A DNA stretch of 24,552 nucleotides from CALCTE01 sp045627885 (GCA_045627885.1 JAZQOM010000039.1:1-24552); one strand, 5' to 3'; positions 1-6,635 are shown, numbered from the stretch's first letter. A program made the numbers and translations. The notes: generated by a model from the sequence alone, not told the origin.

Positions 1-58
1 CTGCAACTTCATTCGGAAATTATATTTAATTTCCCTGCTTGCAACAAAAATAAAGAAA

Positions 59-107
59 CCTGCTCCGAAAGGATATTCTATAGTCCTTCCGGAGCAGGTA
101 CTTTTTT
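59..107. terminator. Bidirectional rho-independent terminator
   Basis: Arms at 59-73 and 84-98 pair over 15 positions with one mismatch; the inner loop is about 10 nt. A T run follows on the plus strand (102-107). The minus strand also becomes T-rich after the stem, so it can end the lipoprotein-ygjV transcript coming from the right and a transcript entering from the left. A smaller perfect 8-bp hairpin lies just outside, at 15-34. Confidence 0.85.
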
Positions 108-176
108 GCATCAATCTGCCTTATAAACACGCGGATTTTCACAGAGCCGATTCTATTTTCTATTTTCTATTTTCTT

Positions 177-743
177 TTATTTGCTTGCTTTCGCTTTTTT
201 ATTGTCAAGTCCGTCCCAGCCGTAGCGCTTTATCGATATTAAAATCGAGACAATCATAAACACATGGCACAGAATTCCGCCTATCGAGAAATTGATACTG
301 CAGTTGAGAAGCCACGCCGGCGATATAAACGCAAGCTGTGCAATTCTTATTATTCTTGCGCTGTCTGTCCATATCGCCACCGTTCCGACAATCTGCGCGA
401 GCAATATGAGGTATGCGAGCCAATCAAAATGCTTTGTTATCACCGTTACCGCAACGGTGGATATGATATAAAGACCGATAAAAACAAGCATATAAGTTCT
501 GCGAAAGAGCTTCTTTTTCGGATGCGCGAATGTAAAGCTCTTGAATACGCCTATCAGGTTTATCACCGCCGACGCGTATCCGCTTTTGCCCATGAGGAAG
601 AAGCTTATCGCGAATATCAGCCCGCCTGTTCCGAACAAAACAAGGTATGTAGAATTTTTCTTGAACTGGAATGAGAGAATTTGAAATATCATCGCAAGCA
701 CGCTTACGGCTTGCGGAATCCACGAGGGTATACTGTCGAACAT
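177..743 (-). CDS. YgjV family inner membrane protein
   Basis: The product is 188 residues and almost entirely hydrophobic, with about five or six predicted membrane segments (roughly residues 8-25, 33-52, 58-70, 83-103, 107-126 and 148-168). The cytoplasmic tail is short and basic (KKAKASK). Its pattern of short helices, with a conserved Q..SF..K run near the N-terminus and small positive loops, resembles the YgjV/Imp family (Pfam Imp-YgjV). Function in that family is unknown and no catalytic motif is visible. The ATG at 741-743 follows an SD-like GGAGC. The gene starts 25 bp after the lipoprotein gene on the same strand with no promoter visible between, so the two are probably cotranscribed. 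The family call is from memory of sequence style, without a search. Confidence 0.7.
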   Translation of the reverse strand: MFDSIPSWIPQAVSVLAMIFQILSFQFKKNSTYLVLFGTGGLIFAISFFLMGKSGYASAVINLIGVFKSFTFAHPKKKLFRRTYMLVFIGLYIISTVAVTVITKHFDWLAYLILLAQIVGTVAIWTDSARIIRIAQLAFISPAWLLNCSINFSIGGILCHVFMIVSILISIKRYGWDGLDNKKAKASK

Positions 744-768
744 TTTTTGCTCCGTGTAAATAGTGCTT

Positions 769-1515
769 TTATTTTATAAAGTACATCTTGCCTATTATTT
801 CTTCTGTTTTTCCAAGCGAAGCGGCTACCACGCTTACAAAATACGAATCCTTTTTTAATACAACAAATATCTGCTTATATGCTTTGCCGTTGAACATTCC
901 CGATATTTCGATGCCGGGCAGTGTCTTTCCGTCAACTTTTATCTCGGTTTTTGCCGCTTTTATATCGGACAGTCCCTGATTTTCAAGCTGCTTTACCGAC
1001 GAATCCATTACGCCGTTTTTGAACACCAAGTCGATATAGTCTTCGACGCTGAAATGAGAATATCCTATGGCTTTTTCAAAAATTATCTGAAGCGATGAGC
1101 CGCTCTTATCTATGGCAAAAGCGTCGTAAAATGAGTTAGATTTTTTGAGGGATTCTTTGATTTTTTCGTCGTCGACTTCGTCAATGATGATATTGTTCAG
1201 CTCGGCTATTTCTTCGTCTGTGTAGAATGTCCAGCCGGAGTCGAGGGTGATTCCGATGCCGAGATATTCGTTGCGGTAGGTCTTTCCGCTTGCCTTACCG
1301 ATATCAAAATCGGAGTCGGAGCTTTTCTGCTCTTCGCCGCCTTTTTCGGCTTCCTTTTCGGTGTCTTCTTCCTTATCTTCCTTGTCTTCGCCTTTTTCTT
1401 CTTCGTTGTCGCTTACTTTGCCGTGAACATCGCTGTCATCGCCGAAGTCAATCGAGCACGAAACGAGCGAGAGCATCAGCACAAGAGCCAAAAATAAAAC
1501 TACTGTTTTTTTCAT
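769..1515 (-). CDS. Secreted lipoprotein with acidic linker
   Basis: This is a 248-residue predicted lipoprotein. Residues 1-20 form a signal peptide (MKK, then a hydrophobic core) ending in a lipobox LVSC, so Cys20 should be lipidated and the protein anchored to the outer face of the membrane. A low-complexity, very acidic Glu/Lys/Asp linker of about 40 residues follows. The C-terminal domain of about 170 residues starts near GKTYRNEYLGIGI and resembles PsbP/DUF1795-like folds found in many Firmicutes lipoproteins; no enzymatic motif is seen. An in-frame upstream ATG would add 19 residues (start 1572), but the ATG at 1513-1515 has a strong AAAGGAG site and places the signal peptide at the N-terminus, so it is preferred. 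A sigma-A promoter lies just upstream. The role is unknown. Confidence 0.8.
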   Translation of the reverse strand: MKKTVVLFLALVLMLSLVSCSIDFGDDSDVHGKVSDNEEEKGEDKEDKEEDTEKEAEKGGEEQKSSDSDFDIGKASGKTYRNEYLGIGITLDSGWTFYTDEEIAELNNIIIDEVDDEKIKESLKKSNSFYDAFAIDKSGSSLQIIFEKAIGYSHFSVEDYIDLVFKNGVMDSSVKQLENQGLSDIKAAKTEIKVDGKTLPGIEISGMFNGKAYKQIFVVLKKDSYFVSVVAASLGKTEEIIGKMYFIK

Positions 1516-1543
1516 ATTATTTCTCCTTTTTTTGTATACCTTT

Positions 1544-1572
1544 ATTTTATCACAACATTTTTTGCTTTTCAA
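1544..1572 (-). promoter_or_regulatory. Sigma-A promoter of the lipoprotein gene
   Basis: On the minus strand, TTGAAA (1567-1572) and TAAAAT (1544-1549) are separated by exactly 17 bp. TGA directly precedes the -10, giving a TGn extended -10. The start codon is about 30 bp downstream. Confidence 0.75.
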
Positions 1573-1616
1573 TATCCCGATTTATTTATATATGGAAAAT
1601 CCGAGATGTTCCCACA

Positions 1617-2399
1617 TCACATCATTCGTTTGATTTTGTCGAGAGCCGCTTTTTCAAGCCGCGATACCTGTGCCTGCGATATGTTTGCGGCGGCGGCTAC
1701 CTCCATCTGCGTCTTTCCGTCAAAATAGCGCATTGAGAGGATTCTTTTCTCCCTTGCGTCGAGCTTTTTCATCGCCTCCGAAAGCGCTATCTGCTCTATC
1801 CAAAAATCGTCACCGCTGTCGGGGTCGCGTATCTGGTCTTCGACGGCAACCGAATCTCCGCTTTCGGAATACACCGGCTCGCAGAGCGAAACCGGGTCGG
1901 ATATCGCTTCAAGCGCAAGGCTTATTTCCGATTCGGATGTTTTCATTTCCGCGGCAAGCTCCGTTATGCTCGGCTCTCTGCCGAGCGACGATGTCAGCGC
2001 CTCTTTTGCCTTCAGCGTTTTGTACGCCGTGTCCTTTATCGAACGCGATATCCGCATGGCGCTGTTATCCCGAAGATATCGGCGGATTTCTCCTATTATC
2101 ATCGGGACGGCGTAGGTCGAGAACTGCACATTCTGCGATATGTCAAAATTGTCTATCGCCTTGATAAGCCCGATGCAACCGACTTGAAAGAGGTCGTCGG
2201 GGTCATCGTTTCTCCCCGAAAATCTGCGGATAACGCTCAATATCAGCTTGAGATTGCCGCTTATCAGCTCATCCCGAGCCGCCGAATCGCCGTCTTTTGC
2301 CCGCAAAAGAAGCTCGCTTTTCTCTTTTGACGACAACACCGCAAGCCGAGATGTATTTACTCCGCAAATTTCAACTTTTCCCGTAAAAATGACAGCCAC
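1617..2399 (-). CDS. sigG: RNA polymerase sporulation sigma factor SigG
   Basis: SigG is the late forespore sigma factor that directs transcription after engulfment. The protein carries the SigG N-terminal signature KVEICGVNTS, then sigma-70 region 2 (DDLFQVGCIGLIKAIDNFD; FSTYAVPMIIGEIRRYLRD), region 3 and region 4 with the helix-turn-helix GKTQMEVAAAANISQAQVSR near the C-terminus. Length is about 257-260 residues, normal for SigG. The only standard in-frame start is GTG at 2397-2399, but it overlaps the last G of the GGAGG ribosome binding site (2399-2403). Translation therefore probably starts at ATT 2388-2390, which has an 8-nt spacer from GGAGG and matches the position of the Bacillus SigG methionine. 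The gene stands alone, with no spoIIGA or sigE beside it in the window. A SigF-like promoter precedes it. Confidence 0.93.
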   Translation of the reverse strand: MAVIFTGKVEICGVNTSRLAVLSSKEKSELLLRAKDGDSAARDELISGNLKLILSVIRRFSGRNDDPDDLFQVGCIGLIKAIDNFDISQNVQFSTYAVPMIIGEIRRYLRDNSAMRISRSIKDTAYKTLKAKEALTSSLGREPSITELAAEMKTSESEISLALEAISDPVSLCEPVYSESGDSVAVEDQIRDPDSGDDFWIEQIALSEAMKKLDAREKRILSMRYFDGKTQMEVAAAANISQAQVSRLEKAALDKIKRMM

Positions 2400-2418
2400 C
2401 TCCGATAATAACTATCGA

Positions 2419-2448
2419 AATTATTACCGAAACGGCGGCTTCTTAAAC
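2419..2448 (-). promoter_or_regulatory. SigF-like forespore promoter of sigG
   Basis: On the minus strand, GTTTA (2444-2448) is followed after 15 bp by GGTAATAATT (2419-2428). These match the published SigF pattern GYWTA and GGnnAnAnTW, with spacing 15 rather than the more common 16. In Bacillus subtilis sigG is itself transcribed by SigF, so the match is expected biologically. The -35 lies in the T tract of the dha terminator. Confidence 0.55.
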
Positions 2449-2487
2449 AAAAAGCATTGACTCCAAATAATGGTGTCAATGCTTTTT
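2449..2487 (-). terminator. Terminator of the dhaKLM operon
   Basis: Perfect 13-bp arms at 2449-2461 and 2475-2487 surround a further CCA/TGG pair. On the minus strand the stem is followed by CTTTTTGTTTAAG. It lies 60 bp beyond the dhaM stop codon and upstream of sigG. Confidence 0.85.
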
Positions 2488-2547
2488 GCTTATCTTTTAT
2501 TTTCAAGAATCGTTCCAAGCGGATAAAGTGCCTGATTTTGTTGCTTT

Positions 2548-2928
2548 TCAGCGCTTCGATGCTGTTTTTGTTGCGATTGCCTGGCTTATCACAGAATTGA
2601 TATCATCGCCGCAAAGTGACGCGAGCGACGCGGCGACAGCGCCCTCCGCGATGGGGCAATCGACTAAAAAAATATTGTCGCGGTGCATATCTTCAATTAC
2701 CATTTCAGCCGTCATAACGGCGCTGCCCATATCTGCAAGAACTATTACGCCGCTTTCGGAATACACCGATTCGACGGCGCTTTTTATCTTTTCAAAGCTT
2801 GTTCCGTATTCGCCGTCATTATCTCCGCCCGCCGCGGCGACGGGGCATCCGTTTGCCATTATCTTTGTGGCATCTACAACGCCCTCGGCAAGCTTTTGAC
2901 TGTGAGAAACTATAACTATTCCAACCAT
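2548..2928 (-). CDS. dhaM: PTS-dependent dihydroxyacetone kinase phosphotransferase subunit DhaM
   Basis: DhaM passes phosphate from the PTS phosphocarrier HPr to ADP bound on DhaL. This 126-residue protein is a single EIIA-Man-like domain: it opens with MVGIVIVSHS, where His9 is the expected phosphorylated residue, and contains the typical ADMGSAVMTAEM and CPIAEGAVAASLAS segments. It lacks the HPr and enzyme I domains fused in Escherichia coli DhaM, so it is the short Gram-positive form and needs the general PTS proteins encoded elsewhere. It is the last gene of the dhaK-dhaL-dhaM operon, 9 bp after dhaL, with a terminator 60 bp downstream. Confidence 0.93.
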   Translation of the reverse strand: MVGIVIVSHSQKLAEGVVDATKIMANGCPVAAAGGDNDGEYGTSFEKIKSAVESVYSESGVIVLADMGSAVMTAEMVIEDMHRDNIFLVDCPIAEGAVAASLASLCGDDINSVISQAIATKTASKR

Positions 2929-2937
2929 ATTTTCTCC

Positions 2938-3558
2938 TTACAGCGCTTCTGCCGCAACGGAAATAAGATATGTAAACGATGTTGCTCCCGGGTCTTGGTG
3001 TCCGATGCTTCTTTCTCCGATATAGCTTGCTCTGCCCTTTGTAGCCGCTATTGTTTTCGTAAACTCGACTCCGTCCTTCGCGGCGGCAACGCCCGCCTCC
3101 AATACCGCCTTTGCGCAAAGCCCTTCGGAATACGCTTTTTCTGCCGCGTTAAGCGCCGGTATCATTGAATCGAGCATCGTCTTTTCGCCGTAGACGGCGT
3201 GTCCGCGCATCATAACACCGTCAATCGCGGCTTTGAGGCAGGATATAAAATCCGCGATATCCATAGAATCCTTGTCAGCCATTACCGCGCCGGCTCTCAT
3301 AAACGCCGTGCCGTAAAGAGGACCTGCGGAGCCGCCGACCGCGGATACCAAAGTTATCCCGACGGTTTTGAAAATGCTTCCCACGCTTTGCTCTTTAAGA
3401 CCGCCGAGCTTCGCTTCAGCCGCGGCAAATCCTTTTGCCATATTTATTCCGTGGTCGCCGTCGGCAATCGCATTGTCAAGCTCCGTGAGAAAGTCTTTTT
3501 CCTCTTGCATCTTCTTGCTCATCTTTGCAAGAATGTCAAGTATCTTCTCCGTATTCAT
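2938..3558 (-). CDS. dhaL: Dihydroxyacetone kinase ADP-binding subunit DhaL
   Basis: DhaL holds ADP as a permanent cofactor and transfers its phosphate to dihydroxyacetone on DhaK. The 206-residue length is normal. The nucleotide and Mg-binding motif DNAIADGDHGINMAKGF lies near residues 27-43, followed by the glycine-rich SAVGGSAGPLYGTAF loop (about residues 73-87) and the C-terminal GRASYIGERSIGHQDPGA motif. The gene begins 11 bp after dhaK and ends 9 bp before dhaM, all on the minus strand, so the three are one transcript. Confidence 0.95.
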   Translation of the reverse strand: MNTEKILDILAKMSKKMQEEKDFLTELDNAIADGDHGINMAKGFAAAEAKLGGLKEQSVGSIFKTVGITLVSAVGGSAGPLYGTAFMRAGAVMADKDSMDIADFISCLKAAIDGVMMRGHAVYGEKTMLDSMIPALNAAEKAYSEGLCAKAVLEAGVAAAKDGVEFTKTIAATKGRASYIGERSIGHQDPGATSFTYLISVAAEAL

Positions 3559-3569
3559 ACCGATTTTCC

Positions 3570-4559
3570 TTATATCTTCATCGCAGGAGTATCGACGGGC
3601 GCGTCGAGCAGCTCCTTGAGCTGTTCATCGAGCTTAAGAAGCGTAAGCGAAAAGCCCTCCTGCTCGATTGATGTCATATAGTTTCCGACAAATGTTTTAT
3701 AAATGCGGATTCCCTTTTTCTCAAGAACATCATGTGCGTGACCGTTTATTATGAAGAGCTCCATCAAAGGTGTTCCGCCGGAACCGTTTACCATAAGCGC
3801 AACTTCGCTTTCCGAGCAGTCGATATCCGCTAAAAGCTTATCGAGAAGCATATCGACAATCTCGTCAGCGCTCTTGAGTTTTTCTTTTCTAACACCGGGC
3901 TCTCCGTGAATGCCGATGCCGACCTCCATCTCGTCTTCTCCGAGTATAAAGCCGGGCTTTCCCGCGGCGGGAATGGTGCTCGGATTTATCGCAACGCCCA
4001 TTGTGCGGACATTTGCTATTGCTTTTGCGGCGACATCCTTTACTTCTTCGAGAGATGCGCCCGACTCTGCCATGGCGCCCGCTAACTTGTGCACGAGAAC
4101 CGTTCCGGCAACGCCGCGGCGTCCGATGGTATAAAGACTGTTCGAAACGGCGATATCGTCGTTTGTGACAACCATATCCGTCTTAACACCGTCAGCCTGC
4201 GCCATTTCGGCAGCCATCTCAAAGTTCATTATATCGCCTGTGTAATTCATCGGTATCATAAGCACGCCCTTGTCGGTCGCCACGGCTTTTATCGCCTCGT
4301 ATATATGGTCTGCGGCAGGGGATGTATATATCGCGCCGGCAATTACGGCATCGAGCATACCTTTTCCGACATAGCCGCCGAAGGACGGCTCGTGACCGCT
4401 TCCGCCTCCCGTTATTACGGCGACCTTGCCTTCGGCTTTCTCTTTTCTCAAAACAACACCGTCACAGTCGATGGCTCTTAATTTGTCGGGATAAGCCAAA
4501 AACATTCCACGCATCATTTCCTTTTCGACATTGTCCGGCGAATTGATAAATTTTTTCAT
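3570..4559 (-). CDS. dhaK: Dihydroxyacetone kinase substrate-binding subunit DhaK
   Basis: DhaK binds dihydroxyacetone covalently and receives phosphate from DhaL, making dihydroxyacetone phosphate for glycolysis in the cytoplasm. The 329-residue protein has the ITGGGSGHEPSFGGYVGKG motif (about 49-67) and GIGIHGEPG, whose histidine is residue 218, the same number as the covalent-binding histidine of Escherichia coli DhaK. The C-terminal NGSGGTPLMELF segment is also typical. It is the first gene of the operon. The ribosome binding site is weak (GGGG, 9 nt before ATG). The promoter at 4596-4624 sits among repeated motifs that may bind a regulator. No glycerol dehydrogenase or dha regulator gene is adjacent. 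Confidence 0.96.
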   Translation of the reverse strand: MKKFINSPDNVEKEMMRGMFLAYPDKLRAIDCDGVVLRKEKAEGKVAVITGGGSGHEPSFGGYVGKGMLDAVIAGAIYTSPAADHIYEAIKAVATDKGVLMIPMNYTGDIMNFEMAAEMAQADGVKTDMVVTNDDIAVSNSLYTIGRRGVAGTVLVHKLAGAMAESGASLEEVKDVAAKAIANVRTMGVAINPSTIPAAGKPGFILGEDEMEVGIGIHGEPGVRKEKLKSADEIVDMLLDKLLADIDCSESEVALMVNGSGGTPLMELFIINGHAHDVLEKKGIRIYKTFVGNYMTSIEQEGFSLTLLKLDEQLKELLDAPVDTPAMKI

Positions 4560-4579
4560 TTAATGAACCCCGCAATACA

Positions 4580-4623
4580 TTTGATTTCATAGATAAATAT
4601 AGCATATTTTTCTTTTGATTTCA
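4580..4623. promoter_or_regulatory. Paired 10-bp direct repeat in the dha promoter (candidate operator)
   Basis: TTTGATTTCA occurs identically at 4580-4589 and 4614-4623, 34 bp apart, on either side of the dhaK -10 box; the right copy overlaps the -35. Each copy contains a small dyad TGA-TT-TCA. The position suggests a repressor site; the binding protein is unknown. Confidence 0.45.
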
Positions 4624-4624
4624 A
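4596..4624 (-). promoter_or_regulatory. Promoter of the dhaKLM operon
   Basis: On the minus strand, TTGAAA (4619-4624) and TATATT (4596-4601) are separated by 17 bp, about 35 bp upstream of the dhaK ATG. Confidence 0.75.
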
Positions 4625-4718
4625 TACAAAAACGGCTCTTTCGCGTTGATGCCGCAACTCTTTTTCCGCGCAAATCCGAAAATAAGCAAAAAATACGAAA
4701 AAACAGTAAAATTTGTTA

Positions 4719-4747
4719 TTGACAAGCATTATTTTCAATGATATAAT
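4719..4747 (+). promoter_or_regulatory. Consensus sigma-A promoter of the rplU operon
   Basis: TTGACA (4719-4724) and TATAAT (4742-4747) are perfect consensus boxes with a 17-bp spacer ending in TGA. Such a strong promoter fits a ribosomal protein operon. Confidence 0.92.
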
Positions 4748-4753
4748 AATATG

Positions 4754-4820
4754 CCGCATGTCATGCAGGTAGCTAAGACAACTTCGGGTTGTCACCTGTA
4801 ACAGCGAGTCATAAAAGAAA
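4754..4820 (+). promoter_or_regulatory. L21-type ribosomal protein leader RNA
   Basis: Between the promoter and rplU the RNA can form a closing helix CAGGT (4766-4770) with ACCTG (4794-4798). This encloses a hairpin GACAAC (4777-4782)/GTTGTC (4788-4793) with a UUCGG loop. Leaders of this kind in front of rplU are known in Firmicutes (Rfam L21 leader) and are thought to mediate autoregulation by L21. The match is by eye on position and shape. Confidence 0.7.
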
Positions 4821-4834
4821 GAGAGGTGCTTTTC

Positions 4835-5143
4835 GTGTTTGCTATTATCGAAACAGGCGGAAAGCAGTACAAGGTTCAAGAGGGCGACATCATCTTCGTT
4901 GAAAAGCTCGCTGTAAACGACGGCGACAATGTAACTTTTGACAAAGTATTGGCTATCTCCGACGATGCCGGATTTGCCGCAGGCTCTGCTTGCGCAGCAG
5001 CTTCCGTTACCGCAAAGGTAATCAAGAACGGCAAGGGTAAGAAGCTCTACATTCTCAAGTACAAGTCCAAGAAGAACGAGAAGAAGAGAATCGGACACAG
5101 ACAGCCTTACACCAAGGTTCAGATTGAATCCATAAAGGCGTAA
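4835..5143 (+). CDS. rplU: 50S ribosomal protein L21
   Basis: The 102-residue protein starts FAIIETGGKQYKVQEGD, the classic L21 N-terminus, and contains the C-terminal motif RIGHRQPYTKVQIESI. L21 binds 23S rRNA in the large subunit. The start is taken as GTG at 4835-4837, 8 nt after the GAGAGG ribosome binding site. Another in-frame GTG at 4826 lies inside that site and is rejected. It is the first gene of an rplU-prp-rpmA-rpsT-rpmE run; the prp ATG follows the stop codon by 4 bp. Confidence 0.97.
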   Translation: MFAIIETGGKQYKVQEGDIIFVEKLAVNDGDNVTFDKVLAISDDAGFAAGSACAAASVTAKVIKNGKGKKLYILKYKSKKNEKKRIGHRQPYTKVQIESIKA

Positions 5144-5147
5144 GAAA

Positions 5148-5468
5148 ATGACTAAAGTGAGCTTTGAAAAAAGCGGCGGCAGAATATGCAAGCTCGTAGT
5201 AAGCGGCCATTCCGGCTATGCTGAAGAGGGCAGTGACATAGTGTGTGCCGCGGTGAGCTCTTCGGTCAATCTTGCAGCATCCGTACTCGAATGCGCAGGA
5301 GAAAATTTCTCGATGAATGTCGGGAAACGCACGGCAACCGTGATACTCGAAGTTACTGACACAGAGCTTTGCGGTACTGTGATGGAAGCGCTTGCAAAAG
5401 AGCTTTCCGCAATAGCCGCGGATTATCCCGATAATGTTAAAGTTACGGTGGCGGAACGAATCCGCTGA
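5148..5468 (+). CDS. prp: Ribosomal-processing cysteine protease Prp
   Basis: Prp removes the N-terminal extension of ribosomal protein L27 in Firmicutes and relatives and is essential where studied (Staphylococcus aureus). This 106-residue protein carries the catalytic motif SGHSGYAEEGSDIVCAAVS with His21 and Cys33, matching the His22/Cys34 pair of S. aureus Prp. It lies between rplU and rpmA, its usual place, and rpmA next door encodes the matching cleavable extension. Its ribosome binding site overlaps the end of rplU, so translation is probably coupled. Confidence 0.95.
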   Translation: MTKVSFEKSGGRICKLVVSGHSGYAEEGSDIVCAAVSSSVNLAASVLECAGENFSMNVGKRTATVILEVTDTELCGTVMEALAKELSAIAADYPDNVKVTVAERIR

Positions 5469-5495
5469 TTCAACAAAGAAAGGAAGAGTCTTAAA

Positions 5496-5774
5496 ATGAG
5501 AATTTCTATTCAGTTTTTCGCACACAAAAAGGGCGTCGGCTCAACGAAAAACGGACGCGATTCCGAAGCTAAACGCCTTGGCGTAAAGCGTGCAGACGGT
5601 CAGTTTGCAAAGGCGGGCAATATCTTGGTAAGACAGAGAGGAACTCACATCCATCCCGGCGAGAATGTCGGCATCGGCTCCGACGATACGCTCTTTGCTC
5701 TTGTTGACGGAACCGTCAAGTTCGAGCATTTTACAAAAGATAAAAAGCGCGTAAGCGTTTATACCAAGGACTAA
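5496..5774 (+). CDS. rpmA: 50S ribosomal protein L27, with cleavable N-terminal extension
   Basis: L27 reaches into the peptidyl transferase centre. The 92-residue protein begins MRISIQFFAHKKGVGSTKNG. The first eight residues, ending in FF before AHKKG, are the Firmicutes extension that Prp cleaves, leaving the mature N-terminal alanine. The rest is standard L27 (GRDSEAKRLGVKR, GNILVRQRGTHIHPG). A GAAAGGAAG ribosome binding site precedes the ATG. It follows prp by 27 bp on the same transcript. Confidence 0.97.
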   Translation: MRISIQFFAHKKGVGSTKNGRDSEAKRLGVKRADGQFAKAGNILVRQRGTHIHPGENVGIGSDDTLFALVDGTVKFEHFTKDKKRVSVYTKD

Positions 5775-5817
5775 ATCCCGAATGCTTTAAGTCGCATGAA
5801 AGGAGGACTTAATCGAA

Positions 5818-6081
5818 ATGCCTAACATTAAATCTGCTAAAAAGCGTGTTATAGTTGCAGAGAAGAAAACTCTGCAGAATAAAATGTTCAAGTCCGCTCT
5901 CAAGACAGAGCTCAAGAAGTACGAAGCAGCCGTTGCCGCAGGCGACAAGGAGCTTGCTCAGGCTACCTACAAAGAGGCTGTTAAGAAGATTGACCAGGCT
6001 GCCGCTGCCGGCATAATCCACAAGAACAATGCCGCACACAAGAAGAGCCGCTTCACCAAACTGCTCAACCAGATGGCGTAA
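5818..6081 (+). CDS. rpsT: 30S ribosomal protein S20
   Basis: This 87-residue, lysine- and alanine-rich helical protein starts MPNIKSAKKRV and ends in SRFTKLLNQMA, both typical of S20, which binds 16S rRNA early in 30S assembly. A strong GAAAGGAGG site lies before the ATG. It sits 43 bp after rpmA and 33 bp before rpmE, with no terminator between, so it appears to belong to the same operon. rpsT is more often found elsewhere (for example near holA), so this rplU-to-rpmE grouping is slightly unusual. Confidence 0.96.
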   Translation: MPNIKSAKKRVIVAEKKTLQNKMFKSALKTELKKYEAAVAAGDKELAQATYKEAVKKIDQAAAAGIIHKNNAAHKKSRFTKLLNQMA

Positions 6082-6114
6082 GCCTTGCGGCAATACATTG
6101 AAAGAGGTGTTATT

Positions 6115-6321
6115 ATGAAGGAAGGAATACATCCCGAGTACAAGGAAACTGTTATAAAGTGTGCTTGCGGTGCCGAGTATCCCACTCGTTCCACCAAAGA
6201 GAACATAACGGTTGAAATTTGCGCAAAATGTCATCCGTTTTTCACCGGTAAACAGAAATTCGTTGACGCAGGCGGACGCCTTGACAAGTTCAAGAGACGC
6301 CTTGACGCTGCAAAGAAATAA
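6115..6321 (+). CDS. rpmE: 50S ribosomal protein L31, zinc-binding type
   Basis: The 68-residue protein begins MKEGIHPEYKETVIKCACG. Cys16, Cys18, Cys36 and Cys39 form the zinc site of the C+ form of L31; the zinc-free paralogue made under zinc starvation lacks these. The motif CHPFFTGKQKFVDAGGRLDK is diagnostic. An in-frame upstream start would add 10 residues, but the ATG at 6115 has a well placed AGAGG site and the conserved N-terminus. It is the last gene of the ribosomal operon; a strong terminator begins 7 bp after the stop codon. Confidence 0.96.
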   Translation: MKEGIHPEYKETVIKCACGAEYPTRSTKENITVEICAKCHPFFTGKQKFVDAGGRLDKFKRRLDAAKK

Positions 6322-6327
6322 AAGAAT

Positions 6328-6359
6328 AAACGGTCTTCACACGAAGACCGTTTTATTTT
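6328..6359 (+). terminator. Terminator of the ribosomal protein operon
   Basis: An 11-bp stem, 6328-6338 with 6343-6353 around an ACAC loop, is followed by TTTTATTTT. The right arm and tail (6343-6359) recur exactly at 6601-6617. Confidence 0.9.
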
Positions 6360-6495
6360 GCCGACTTTGTCGGCAAAATGGCAGAGTGCTGAAAACGAAG
6401 TGATATTTTTCGTTCTTTTCTTCGTCGGCGTACAAATGTACGACAGAGGAAAAGAACGGAAAAAGGCAATAATAACGGGCACAAAGCCCGTTATT
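6356..6495. repeat. Cluster of inverted repeats between duplicated terminators
   Basis: This gene-free stretch (rpmE to pcrA, 373 bp) holds three hairpins in a row. The first has perfect 10-bp arms 6356-6365 and 6369-6378 (TTTTGCCGAC type). The second is a long imperfect stem, 6406-6420 with 6449-6464 (one bulge), with an inner GTACA/TGTAC pairing. The third has perfect 10-bp arms 6471-6480 and 6486-6495. It looks like a palindromic intergenic element. A 69-codon open frame across it is not a believable gene. The rest, 6496-6588, shows nothing definite. Confidence 0.6.
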
Positions 6496-6588
6496 CCACT
6501 TTTTATACTTGCTCTTTGTCTTTTTAATTTACATAATTTTTTGCAAAAAACTACTTATTGCCGGTAGCGCGAGTTTTCAGTGCTCCGG

Positions 6589-6618
6589 CGGTCTTCGTTT
6601 GAAGACCGTTTTATTTTT
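6589..6618 (+). terminator. Second copy of the rpmE-type terminator hairpin
   Basis: Arms CGGTCTTC (6589-6596) and GAAGACCG (6601-6608) with a GTTT loop are followed by TTTTATTTTT. It shares 17 identical bases with the first terminator (6343-6359) and lies just upstream of the pcrA promoter, where it would insulate pcrA from read-through. Confidence 0.75.
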
Positions 6619-6635
6619 CTATCTTAGATTTATCG

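Noticed and set aside
151..178. Triple TATTTTC run near the left end
   Set aside because: A short low-complexity T/C tract with no sign of function.
1516..1572. 19-residue N-terminal extension of the lipoprotein (start at 1572)
   Set aside because: It would overlap the sigma-A promoter and bury the signal peptide; the ATG at 1515 has a clear AAAGGAG site.
4556..5191. Long minus-strand open frame across rplU
   Set aside because: It is the mirror of rplU and its leader; the plus strand encodes a clear L21 with promoter and SD.
6358..6567. 69-codon open frame on the plus strand between rpmE and pcrA
   Set aside because: It runs through the inverted-repeat cluster, its sequence is explained by the repeats, and it has no ribosome binding site or known family motif.
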